Shown here: piece after piece, positions 9,787 through 17,205 of the stretch
Position numbering within the stretch: position 1 is the stretch's first letter
Layout of the letters: every line of letters starts with the position of its first letter
Assembly (NCBI RefSeq): GCF_009725235.1
Contig: NZ_WJFC01000099.1
Span: 1-45,833 of the forward strand
DNA: 45,833 nt
Source: Scytonema sp. UIC 10036
GTDB taxonomy: Bacteria > Cyanobacteriota > Cyanobacteriia > Cyanobacteriales > Nostocaceae
Reading direction: 5' to 3'
Notes under the pieces: model-generated
The model's database searches: none
What the model saw: the letters and a program-made list of their open reading frames with translations, nothing else
Told to the model about the DNA's origin: nothing
Made by a program: the position numbers and the translations under genes

Positions 9787-10213
9787 ATGGCAAATAAGAA
9801 AACTCGGAGAAAAAAGGGACATATTGAGTCTCAAAAAACAATTAAGCTATGGGTAGTAGATGATGTGTCATACAAAGACAATATTGCCAATTACATTATC
9901 TCTACTCACAAGAAGTACGCAGAAGTTACTAATTTTTATGCAGACATTCTGCTCGCCGATCTCTCCTTACTCGAAACCAGATCCGATGACTTATATGTCG
10001 TTCTAGAAGGACTAACAATTAGAAACAAGAATCGAGCAGAAGTTCAATTTCCCATGCTTGATGATGTTCCATCTGATATGCGTCGGGCTTGCATAAAGAA
10101 AGCATTTGGAGTTGTTAAGTCTTGGTATTCTAATTACAAAAAGTGGGAAATTAAGAAAGAGAAGAAACTAGCGCTAGGCAAGAAGTTTACCGATAGACCC
10201 CCAGTTCCGCCTA
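9787..10213 (+). pseudogene. tnpB: TnpB (OrfB) of the IS607-type element, 5' part only
   Basis: A strong GGAGG (9771-9775) precedes the ATG at 9787. GTG 9775 and ATG 9778 in the same frame are too close to it. The peptide (MANKKTRRKKGH, TIKLWVVDD, NYIISTHKKYAEVTNFYADILL, KFTDRPPVPPR) matches the N-terminal part of large IS607-type OrfB proteins. Family sequence ends near the codon at 10211-10213. The frame then runs about ten codons through DNA antisense to the retropepsin gene and stops at 10245. All RuvC catalytic motifs and the zinc finger are missing, so no nuclease can be made. Confidence 0.75.
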
Positions 10214-10631
10214 GACCCTGTTCGGGAAGCACAATTAGCCGTTGATTGATAACATCAGGTTGTAATCCCAATTCTTCAAGTGGGATTAAGCCAAGAAGCC
10301 GGTCTTCTCCACCAGCCAATTCTGTACAGGTGAATTCACCTTTTCGACCTTCCACTGTCAGACTTACGCGTTTAAAAAGCTTAGTTTTACGTATACCCAC
10401 AGGAGTTTTGACATCAATTTCTCCCGCTAATGGTAAACCTAATTCAGTAATAATATCTGCGGGCAGGCAAAGACGCGTTGCTCCAGTATCAACTAAAACA
10501 TTATCAAGAGTCACAGAACGAATTTGCTCTTGAGGGATAAAACCTCGCTCTGCCAAAATTTCATCCACTAAATTGGTGATAATAATTGTAGTCGTGATAA
10601 TTCCCATGTTGCGCGTATACGTTTTTGGCAT
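10134..10631 (-). CDS. Retropepsin-like aspartic protease, C-terminus replaced
   Basis: The 165-residue reading frame encodes a small single-domain retroviral-type aspartyl protease with the catalytic VDTGATRLCLP motif, the flap region and the ending DRLLGLIPLEELGLQPD ... LIVLPEQG. In cyanobacterial relatives the chain stops a few residues after that motif. Here the last 27 or so residues (GLSVNFLPSASFF...) are merely the antisense of the truncated tnpB, so the native end was lost at about 10213. The start at 10631 is supported by AGGGG eight bases upstream; ATG 10607 is an alternative. Activity may survive because the core looks complete. The substrate is unknown. Confidence 0.7.
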   Translation of the reverse strand: MPKTYTRNMGIITTTIIITNLVDEILAERGFIPQEQIRSVTLDNVLVDTGATRLCLPADIITELGLPLAGEIDVKTPVGIRKTKLFKRVSLTVEGRKGEFTCTELAGGEDRLLGLIPLEELGLQPDVINQRLIVLPEQGLGGTGGLSVNFLPSASFFSFLISHFL

Positions 10632-10811
10632 AGTAAACCCCTAAAATCATAGTAATTGAAGTACTGTAGGTAGGGAAGACAGCCCACCAAACGTGTATTT
10701 CATAAATCAAATAGAAAAATCTGTATTGGCTGCAATTGATTCCCAAGCGTCTAACTCTGTAGTTAAAGATTCTATCAAAATAATTTGGGAGGACGAGAAC
10801 CCCTCCGTTTA

Positions 10812-10842
10812 ACGTTCCCAGGCTCCACCAGGGAACGAGGTC
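10812..10842. repeat. REP-like palindrome
   Basis: CGTTCCCAGGCTCCACCAGGGAACG is an imperfect hairpin of the same family as 8818-8868 and the outer ends of 31934-32050. The CGTTCCC/GGGAACG arms are shared. Confidence 0.65.
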
Positions 10843-10872
10843 ACAGCCCATCAAAATTAATGTGGTGGACCA

Positions 10873-12011
10873 CTAGTAGTCCACCACACCAACTTTGCTG
10901 GGTGAAAAAGATGGATATAAGCGTCCCATCTTTCTACGTGCATCAGTGGTTTTAAAGCACCAATTGACACTTGCTTTTTCTTGGTTACGCTGTTTTTCCC
11001 AAGCGGCAATCTCAAACTCCAGAATCGTGCGATCGCTAATTCGTCGTTCTAAACACTGACGAGACAATACAGATAATTCAATTTCAACTTGATTTAGCCA
11101 AGAAGCATGTTTGGGGGTGTAGTGCAACTCTAATTTTTCTACAATTCTACGTGCTTCTTGGGGTTGAAAAACTTCATATAAAGCAGCGAGATTATGGGTG
11201 TTTAAATTATCTAATACTAGACGAATTACTTCAGCATCTGGAAAATATATATCTACTAAATTTTTCATTTGCAATGCAAAATCAGCCTTAGTACGTTGCT
11301 CAGTCACCTCAATATGTCGCCACCCAATTAACGGTTGAAAGCAAGCAAACAAGTTAACATTACCATTGCGTTGATACTCATAATCATAGCGTTCTGGCTG
11401 TTTAGGTTGAGTAGGCAAAGGTTCTCTAACGTCTTCTAAAAGTTGGTATGGACGCTCATCAAAACAAACTACAGGACGTTTTGGATCGTAAGGCTGGCTA
11501 TATAAATCCAACAAATTTTCCATTCGTAAAACATACTCAGCATCCACTTTGGGGATACACCATTGTTCCTTTAACCACGGTTTAATTTCGTTTTTTTTAA
11601 AGTGCGACGTATCGTTTCATCGCTAATTAAATCGATAATACCTATGGTTACTAATCGGTCTGCTAAAAGTTGCATTGTCCAGCAAGTTCTGCCATCAGGT
11701 GGTGCTGAACATGCTGTCGCAACTAAAAACGCTTCCTGTTCACCATCTAATTTCCGAGGTTTGGGAGGATGTTGGCGGTCAAATAGCGCTTGCTCGATTC
11801 TTCCTTGGGCATACTTTGCACGGGTTCGTTCTACTGTCGAAATATGTACTCTCAAGCGTTCCGCAATCGTTGTGTCTATCTCGCCTTCACTTGCCATCAA
11901 CAGTATGTGAGCGCGGGTGATGCTTCTAGCTTTCGCCTCACCCTTTTTGATTAGCGATTGCAGCTTTTCGACTTCCTCATTACTCAAATTTACGGTATAC
12001 TTTTTTGCCAT
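10873..12011 (-). CDS. IS630 transposase, two frames joined by -1 frameshift
   Basis: The first frame (12011 to 11571, 146 residues) encodes the helix-turn-helix part ([35 protein letters not shown]). The second (ending 10873) encodes the DDE catalytic part: [10 protein letters not shown] (first Asp), [15 protein letters not shown] (second Asp) and [18 protein letters not shown] (Glu). The frames meet at a run of eight A on the coding strand (plus-strand T run 11591-11598). A -1 slip there (AAA AAA to AAC GAA) fuses them, as in known frameshifting IS630 members. The stop codon TAG is made of the flanking TA duplication plus the adjacent host base. Confidence 0.85.
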
Positions 12012-12089
12012 GATGCTACCCTCAAAGCCTTAAACTAAGGGTATCATAAAATCTGCCTCACCCAGCAAAGTTGGTGTGGCGGACTACTA
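10874..12089 (-). mobile_element. IS630-family insertion sequence, apparently complete
   Basis: Terminal inverted repeats of 32 bp including the target TA (10874-10905 and 12058-12089) match at all but one position. Each starts TAGTAGTCC(A/G)CCACACC and ends ...CTTTGCTGGGTGA. IS630 elements insert at TA and duplicate it. The flanking TA pairs are 10874-10875 and 12088-12089, leaving an element of about 1212 bp between them. A frameshifted transposase fills the interior. Nothing in it looks degraded, so it may be recent and active. It sits between the retropepsin-like gene and the NmrA-type gene without breaking a recognisable gene. Confidence 0.88.
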
Positions 12090-12263
12090 GTACTAATCTT
12101 AATGGTGGGTTTTCAGAATTCACAACCTAAATCAGTACTTGTGTATGGTGAACCAAATCTGATTCAATCTATGCAGATATATCAGAAGTCTTTAATTGCT
12201 TCTGCTGTCACATGACTGGTAGAACTGATATCATGTCCGTAATAATTTTTGTATTTAGAAGCC

Positions 12264-13160
12264 CTAAGAACTCTCGAATGCAGCCAGATTATTTCGGACA
12301 AAGTCGCGGAACAGAGTTGGTTGTTCTCCAAGAATTTGCGGGATATTATGATAAACATCAGCAAAGTCAGGAAGTTGTCCTGCCTGTAGTAATTCCATTT
12401 GACGAACAATGCACTCAAAGTAGGCGGGTTCCATTGTTTGACCGATGGGTAACTTTCGCAAATCGGAAGCAAGAAGAGGTTCGTATGCGATCGCTTTGCC
12501 AAGTTCTTCTGAAAGAATTTGTGCGGCTTCATTCATGGTCAGGGCTTCCACACTCAGAAAATACTTTTGCCCCGCGTGCTTTTGGGGAGCACGCAACGCT
12601 GCTCCTGCAACACGCGCAAGGTCAAAACAATCTACCAATCCGACACGTTCCTGACCAAAAAACATACGTAGTTTTCCATCTTGCACAGCGCCAAAGAAGT
12701 TTTGCATGAATGCGTTGGGAAGAAGATGAGTCCAAGCAATACCGCTAGCTTCAATATAAGTTTCCACAAGTTGATGCCAAATGTAATGACGAATCAACTT
12801 TGTTTGTGGACGACTGGGTTGATGGAAAGTCCCTACGTGGACTATATACTCAACGCCTGCATCTTTGGCTGCATCGGTCAAGTTTTTACCTTGACTCAGC
12901 ATATCTACGGTGTAACCAGTAACCATAAAGAGACGCTGTACGCCCTGTAGTGCTTTTTCGTAAGTAGATATCTGGTCAAGCTCAAGATGTACGGTAGAGA
13001 TACCTCGATTTGTAAAAGTTTCTGCTTGTTCGGGTTTGCGAACGGCAACACGTAACTGAAGGTTATCTGAACCACTGTCTTGTTCCAACAGGTTAACGAG
13101 TTGAGAACCCGTTCTACCAGTGGCACCGAGAATCAAAGCAACAGGATTTGAAGGACTCAT
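12264..13160 (-). CDS. NmrA-family NAD(P)-binding protein
   Basis: I choose the ATG at 13160 (298 residues); the frame extends to a TTG at 13187, inside the upstream gene's end. The N-terminus has the dinucleotide-binding motif LILGATGRTGSQL (residues 9-21). The rest follows the NmrA/atypical SDR plan (VQRLFMVTGYT, YIVHVGTFHQ, WTHLLPNAFMQNFF). Members bind NAD(P) and act as redox sensors or quinone oxidoreductases (QOR2-like); the exact role cannot be told. It starts 20 bp after the SDR gene and almost surely shares its transcript. The divergent TetR gene beyond that is the likely regulator of both. Confidence 0.85.
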   Translation of the reverse strand: MSPSNPVALILGATGRTGSQLVNLLEQDSGSDNLQLRVAVRKPEQAETFTNRGISTVHLELDQISTYEKALQGVQRLFMVTGYTVDMLSQGKNLTDAAKDAGVEYIVHVGTFHQPSRPQTKLIRHYIWHQLVETYIEASGIAWTHLLPNAFMQNFFGAVQDGKLRMFFGQERVGLVDCFDLARVAGAALRAPQKHAGQKYFLSVEALTMNEAAQILSEELGKAIAYEPLLASDLRKLPIGQTMEPAYFECIVRQMELLQAGQLPDFADVYHNIPQILGEQPTLFRDFVRNNLAAFESS

Positions 13161-13180
13161 CTGATTTTTACTGCTAAAAA

Positions 13181-13933
13181 TTACCAAGGAACGGGCTTGC
13201 GCGAATTAAAGAAACCGCCTGTAGGACCATCTTCTGGTAGTGTAGCGAGCCATACAGGAGTGTCAGCCCCTTCTTCTACTGTTCCTGGTGCATCCGCACT
13301 ACCCATATCTGTTTGTAACCATCCAGGGCAAGCAGAATTGACTTTGATGGGAGTATCCGCGAGTTCCTTGGCAAATTGTACCGTAATGGCATTAAGTGCT
13401 GTTTTAGACGCTTGATAAGCTAAACCTCGGTATTGAAAGTAGTGTGAGTTTGGATCGAGGGTATCTGTAAGAGAACCAAGCGTACTTGAAATATTGACAA
13501 TTCGACCTGCATTGCTCTTGCGAATCAGGGGTAGCATTGCTTGCAGTACTGCAAAAGCACCAAAGACATTTGTCTCAAATGTTTCTTTAAAAACTTTTAC
13601 GTCAAGGTCACTGGGATTGACGCCTCCGTCATGTAAAACACCCGCATTGTTTATCAAAATATCTAGCTTGCCAAAACGTTCTTCAATATTTTTGGCGGCT
13701 GTAGCAATAGAGGAGATATCGCTCACATTCAGTTTAATAGATTGTACGTCAAACCCTTGGGCTTGTAACTTTTCGGCAGCTTCAGCCCCTTTGTTTTCGT
13801 CTCTGGCACCTATAAGAACAGTCAATCCTGTTGTTGCCAGTTGACGACTAATTTCAAAACCCAGCCCCTTGTTAGCACCTGTTACCAAAGCAATCTTTTT
13901 GTCGTGATTCTGCATAGTTTCGTTGTGATTCAT
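13181..13933 (-). CDS. Short-chain dehydrogenase/reductase (carbonyl reductase-like)
   Basis: The 250-residue classical SDR shows the cofactor motif TGANKGLG (18-25), NNAG (95-98), the catalytic Ser in NISST (about 150) and the YQASK active site (Tyr173, Lys177). NADPH is the likely cofactor, because the family with GANKGLG includes plant and bacterial carbonyl reductases. The substrate is probably a reactive aldehyde or ketone. The gene is the first of a two-gene unit with the NmrA-type gene and is divergent from a TetR regulator, an arrangement typical of inducible detoxification. Confidence 0.9.
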   Translation of the reverse strand: MNHNETMQNHDKKIALVTGANKGLGFEISRQLATTGLTVLIGARDENKGAEAAEKLQAQGFDVQSIKLNVSDISSIATAAKNIEERFGKLDILINNAGVLHDGGVNPSDLDVKVFKETFETNVFGAFAVLQAMLPLIRKSNAGRIVNISSTLGSLTDTLDPNSHYFQYRGLAYQASKTALNAITVQFAKELADTPIKVNSACPGWLQTDMGSADAPGTVEEGADTPVWLATLPEDGPTGGFFNSRKPVPW

Positions 13934-14149
13934 TTATGTTGTCAAATCTTATACTTGCTGTGGCTTTCGTGCTGTTAGTACTGCAGTATCACCACTGTAG
14001 TATTTTACGGAGTTTCAGTCACTTTAATCTTGCATATTATTGCGAAATCTATCTAATTCTTGTTTTCTCTCGTTTACTAGATTTTTCAAATCTTGCATAT
14101 ACTTTAATTAGACGCACCGTAACGTCTTATAAAAAAGCAGTCTTTATTT
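13934..14149. promoter_or_regulatory. SDR-TetR divergent control region
   Basis: The 216-bp gap must hold both promoters. Candidate operators: a direct repeat ACTG(C/T)AGTAT at 13980-13989 and 13994-14003 (14-bp period), the first within the palindrome TACTGCAGTA (13979-13988), and an imperfect inverted repeat TTAGACG (14108-14114) / CGTCTTA (14123-14129) just upstream of the TetR start. TetR dimers bind such palindromes. Which one is used cannot be decided here. Confidence 0.45.
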
Positions 14150-14773
14150 ATGTCGCAAAAGGTAGAACACAACCGCACTCAAATCAAATCTCCCACGAAA
14201 ACGCCTTCAACGCGCAGGCGAAATCAGCATTCCCATCAAGCAATTCTTAAGGCTGCTTCGGAATTGTTGGAGGAAAAGGGTTATGGTGGTGTCTGTATTG
14301 AGGCGATCGCATCTCGTGCGGCAGTAGGTAAGCAAACTATCTATCGGTGGTGGTCCTCGAAAGCTGCTGTCATTATGGAAGCTTACGCTGCCCAAGCCAC
14401 AAGCAACATTCCTACACCAAATACAGGTTCAGTGCGGGAAGATTTATGCAATATTTTACAACAACTGTTTGAGCTATTGACAAAAACTCCTACAGGTGCT
14501 GCTATTTCTGGACTGATTGCGGAAGCACAAATAGATCCGGAAGTGGCTGAGGTATTTCACGAGAGATTTGTGCAGGGCCGCAGACAAGCCACACGTATCA
14601 TTTTAGAACGAGGAATTGCGCGTAGTGAATTGCGCTCGGACTTAAATTTGGAATTAGCGATCGACGCAATTTTCGGTCCGATTTGGTATCGGTTGTTGTT
14701 GAAGCATGCACCGTTGGATGATGCTTTTGCCGAAGAATTAGTGAATTTGGCTATGGTGGGGTTACAGGTTTAG
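14150..14773 (+). CDS. TetR/AcrR-family transcriptional regulator
   Basis: The 207-residue protein has a basic N-terminal tail, then a TetR helix-turn-helix at about residues 25-75 (AILKAASELLEEKGYGGVCIEAIASRAAVGKQTIYRWW), split here by function: recognition helix VGKQTIYRWW, followed by SKAAV. The C-terminal ligand domain ends NLELAIDAIFGPIWYRLLL, as in the TetR_C_11 group. It is divergent from the SDR-NmrA pair and probably represses it and itself until a ligand binds. The inducer is unknown. A basic stretch (THSQ ... PSTRRRNQHSH) precedes the DNA-binding domain. Confidence 0.92.
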   Translation: MSQKVEHNRTQIKSPTKTPSTRRRNQHSHQAILKAASELLEEKGYGGVCIEAIASRAAVGKQTIYRWWSSKAAVIMEAYAAQATSNIPTPNTGSVREDLCNILQQLFELLTKTPTGAAISGLIAEAQIDPEVAEVFHERFVQGRRQATRIILERGIARSELRSDLNLELAIDAIFGPIWYRLLLKHAPLDDAFAEELVNLAMVGLQV

Positions 14774-14782
14774 AGGAGTTTT

Positions 14783-14820
14783 GAACCGCAAAGACGCGAA
14801 GGACGCAGAGTAAAGAGGAG
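14783..14820. repeat. GAACCGCAGAGG-type dispersed repeat
   Basis: GAACCGCAAAGACGCGAAGG ACGCAGAG is a single copy of the dispersed cyanobacterial motif that forms both arms of the hairpin within the element at 27507-27693. It lies 10 bp after the TetR gene. Confidence 0.6.
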
Positions 14821-14937
14821 GAGGATTGAAAGAGGGGAATGAGTATTTTTGCTAAAGTTCCGCTTTTTTTATGAATTTTGCGATCGCTAGGAATCTCGTA
14901 ACAGATATCAATAGTTTGTAATGATGAAACTGCCGTT

Positions 14938-15312
14938 TCAAGTTATAGGACTCCTATTTGATACTGAATAAGACTCTCCATTGCTCTCAGTCATAGCACT
15001 TTGAAAATCAGCAACATCCCTTGCACTTTCCAACGCTCCTAAACCCTTTAACTGATAATTGGGAATAGGTTCTTTCGATACAATTGCATAAAGCACATCT
15101 GGGTCAAGATCTGCTCCCGATGGCCATTGAATGGTACCTACCTCACGATTTACCTCAACCCGAGCAAAATCTTCTTGATTTTGTAAGGGAGCGAAAACAC
15201 CCGTAAATTTAACAATTTTACTGATATCAACAACTCCTTCGACGCCATCTTCAAAACAGATGCGTAGTTGATAATTTTCTTGTGGTTCAACTGCGACTAT
15301 ATCTTTTAACAC
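14938..15312 (-). CDS. DUF2442-domain protein
   Basis: The 124-residue protein starts at a GTG (15312), three bases after the stop of the DUF4160 gene, with that gene's GGAG as ribosome site. The DUF2442 core covers about residues 1-80 (YQLRICFEDGVEGVVDIS, GTIQWPSGADLDPDVLY). The last 40 residues are low-conservation. DUF2442 genes commonly follow DUF4160 genes in bacteria, often in toxin-antitoxin-rich DNA, but no activity is established that I can name. Confidence 0.85.
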   Translation of the reverse strand: MLKDIVAVEPQENYQLRICFEDGVEGVVDISKIVKFTGVFAPLQNQEDFARVEVNREVGTIQWPSGADLDPDVLYAIVSKEPIPNYQLKGLGALESARDVADFQSAMTESNGESYSVSNRSPIT

Positions 15313-15315
15313 AAT

Positions 15316-15576
15316 TTACTCCAGTGGTAAAATTTTGTTTAAAGGTTGGTTATCCCTTGCCAGTTCCCAATCTGCCATTAATTCAGATTGATGTAAAGTA
15401 GCCCATTCTAATACCAGTTTAAAGAGCCTAGAGGTTAGCTCACCTTCTAAAATTTCCAATGTTTCTATGCTAACTATAGCTTTTTGTTGATTGTAGCGAA
15501 CATGGAAGTGTGGCGGAGGATGGTCGTTATAGTACATAGTAATAATAATTCCAAAAAATCGGCTAATTTCGGGCAT
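15316..15576 (-). CDS. DUF4160-domain protein
   Basis: This 86-residue protein is a complete DUF4160 domain with the hallmark MYYNDHPPPHFHVRY near residues 14-28 and a helical second half (LVLEWATLHQSELMADWEL). It is translated with the DUF2442 gene (3-bp gap). The pair is often listed as a putative toxin-antitoxin-like module, which is unproven. It lies between the MocR-type regulator upstream and the DUF2442 gene. Confidence 0.87.
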   Translation of the reverse strand: MPEISRFFGIIITMYYNDHPPPHFHVRYNQQKAIVSIETLEILEGELTSRLFKLVLEWATLHQSELMADWELARDNQPLNKILPLE

Positions 15577-15606
15577 TGGCTTTGCTAGTGTGTAATAATC
15601 AGATTT

Positions 15607-17079
15607 TTAATAATAATTATTGTTCAAACTGTAAGCTAATCTGTCAATACCCTCTACCAACTGCATCTCTGTTAATTCACCATAGCCAAAAATAAACTCA
15701 CCTTTTGAATGTGGTTTAAGATAATGCGGCGCAGCACACATGATTCCTACACCTGCTCGCCCTGCACGTTGCATAATCTCTTCATCACTAAAAGGTGTTT
15801 GCAACCGCACCATTAAATGGATTCCTGCTTTTTCTCCTAATATCGTTGCTTTCTCTCCAAAATTTGTGTTAAAGGCTTTCACCAAAACTTGACGGCGCTT
15901 GTCGTAAACGGCTCGCATTTTTCTAATGTGTCGTTCTAAATGCCCTTCCTCAATAAAATCTGCAAGCACTTGTTGTTCTAGTAATGGTAAATGGCGATCG
16001 CTTAACCATTTGGCACGAGCAAAAACAGAAACTAAACTTTTTGGTAACACTAAATAGCCAATTCGTAGGGAAGGAAATAGTACTTTTGAGAACGTACCAA
16101 TGTAGAGAACTGAGTCACTTTTATCCAAACCTTGTAAGGCAGGAATGGGGCGATCTCCATAACGATATTCACTGTCATAGTCATCTTCTATAATAAACGC
16201 CCCAGTTGCACCAGACCAAGTGAGTAATTCCAAACGTCTTGGGAGGGAAAGTATTGCTCCTGTAGGAAATTGGTGAGAAGGTGTGACATACACAAGCCGA
16301 ACTTGTTCTTTTGCACGAGCCAAGTCTTCAACTACCAAACCAGACTCATCTACAATAACGGGTAGAAGTTTTGCGCCTTGTGTTTCAAAAATAAGTCTTG
16401 CACTTAAGTAACCGGGGTCTTCCATAGCAATAACGTTCCCAGGTTCAATGAACAAACGCATGATTAAATCAAGTGCTTGCTGTGTCCCGTTCACAACTAA
16501 CACTCGATCTGGATCGCAATTAACAGCACGGGAACGGGAGAGGTAACGTGCGATCTCATCTCGCAAAGGCTTGTATCCTAGAATATCCCTTGAATAATCC
16601 AGCCATTCCAAGTTAGAGCAACAGTAGCGAGAAAGCAACTTGCGCCACAGTTCTACGGGAAATTGGTCAAAAGCAGGTCGTCCGTAGCGGAAGTTAATAA
16701 ATAAGTCCGGTTCGGGAACTCTTGGTACATTTTCTGTTTGAGCCAAACTCACTCCATATTTAGAGAGTTGAACTGGCGGACGGGTTTTTGTTTTGGTAGA
16801 TTGAACGGGTGCTGAACGTAATAAATCATCGGGAAGTTGAGAGCAAACGAAAGTACCGGAACCCACAACAGTCTCTATATATCCCTCACTTAAAAGTTGG
16901 TCGTAGGTTTGAGTTACAGTCGTGCGGGAAATGCCCAAAGATTTAGCCAGTTGACGGGTGGAAGGAATGCGCCCACCCGGTAAAAATCGTCCATTCAGAA
17001 TGGCTTGGCGCAGTTCCTCGTAAAGCTGTTGGTGGAGTGGTACTGAGGAATTGCTGTTAATTGTAATGGCAAAATCCAT
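15607..17079 (-). CDS. MocR/PdxR-type GntR regulator with aminotransferase domain
   Basis: I choose the ATG at 17079 (490 residues); a TTG at 17097 is in frame. The N-terminal winged helix-turn-helix (about 10-75) reads LHQQLYEELRQAIL and IPSTRQLAKSLGISRTTV. A linker of about 55 residues joins it to a class I aminotransferase-like domain (about 125-485) with VVNGTQQALD, FIIEDDYDSEYRY and the PLP-lysine motif GTFSKVLFPSLRIGY (Lys about 332). MocR proteins sense pyridoxal phosphate or amino compounds; PdxR controls vitamin B6 genes. No pdx gene is nearby. The MFS gene lies just upstream on the same strand and may be a target. Confidence 0.92.
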   Translation of the reverse strand: MDFAITINSNSSVPLHQQLYEELRQAILNGRFLPGGRIPSTRQLAKSLGISRTTVTQTYDQLLSEGYIETVVGSGTFVCSQLPDDLLRSAPVQSTKTKTRPPVQLSKYGVSLAQTENVPRVPEPDLFINFRYGRPAFDQFPVELWRKLLSRYCCSNLEWLDYSRDILGYKPLRDEIARYLSRSRAVNCDPDRVLVVNGTQQALDLIMRLFIEPGNVIAMEDPGYLSARLIFETQGAKLLPVIVDESGLVVEDLARAKEQVRLVYVTPSHQFPTGAILSLPRRLELLTWSGATGAFIIEDDYDSEYRYGDRPIPALQGLDKSDSVLYIGTFSKVLFPSLRIGYLVLPKSLVSVFARAKWLSDRHLPLLEQQVLADFIEEGHLERHIRKMRAVYDKRRQVLVKAFNTNFGEKATILGEKAGIHLMVRLQTPFSDEEIMQRAGRAGVGIMCAAPHYLKPHSKGEFIFGYGELTEMQLVEGIDRLAYSLNNNYY

Positions 17080-17104
17080 AGCGCTTTGAATTTGCAAAAA
17101 TAAA

Positions 17105-17173
17105 CGGGCGAGGACGCCCGTTCCACAATATAGAATAATTTACACCCCTTTCATCCCCCCTTACCAAGGGGGG
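17105..17173. repeat. Two strong hairpins between MFS and MocR genes
   Basis: CGGGCG-agga-CGCCCG (17105-17120) and CCCCCCTT-acc-AAGGGGGG (17155-17173) lie between the two genes. They are common intergenic repeats and could slow or end transcription from the MFS gene, making the MocR gene less dependent on it. Confidence 0.6.
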
Positions 17174-17205
17174 ACAGAGGGGGGTAATTTTTGTACCTCA
17201 CCAAC

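Larger units (their letters stand above)
9063..10213 (+). mobile_element. Decayed IS607-family element (tnpA nonsense, tnpB truncated)
   Basis: A serine-recombinase tnpA and an OrfB/TnpB gene in the same direction define an IS607-type element. tnpA carries an in-frame TGA. tnpB stops after about 140 codons, where sequence antisense to a retropepsin-like gene begins. The right end and any downstream guide RNA are missing, so the element cannot move by itself. The left boundary is estimated from the inverted repeat, as IS607 elements lack terminal repeats. Confidence 0.75.

Noticed and set aside
12212..12709. 165-residue plus-strand frame
   Set aside because: It is antisense to the NmrA-family gene, which has a clear dinucleotide-binding motif.
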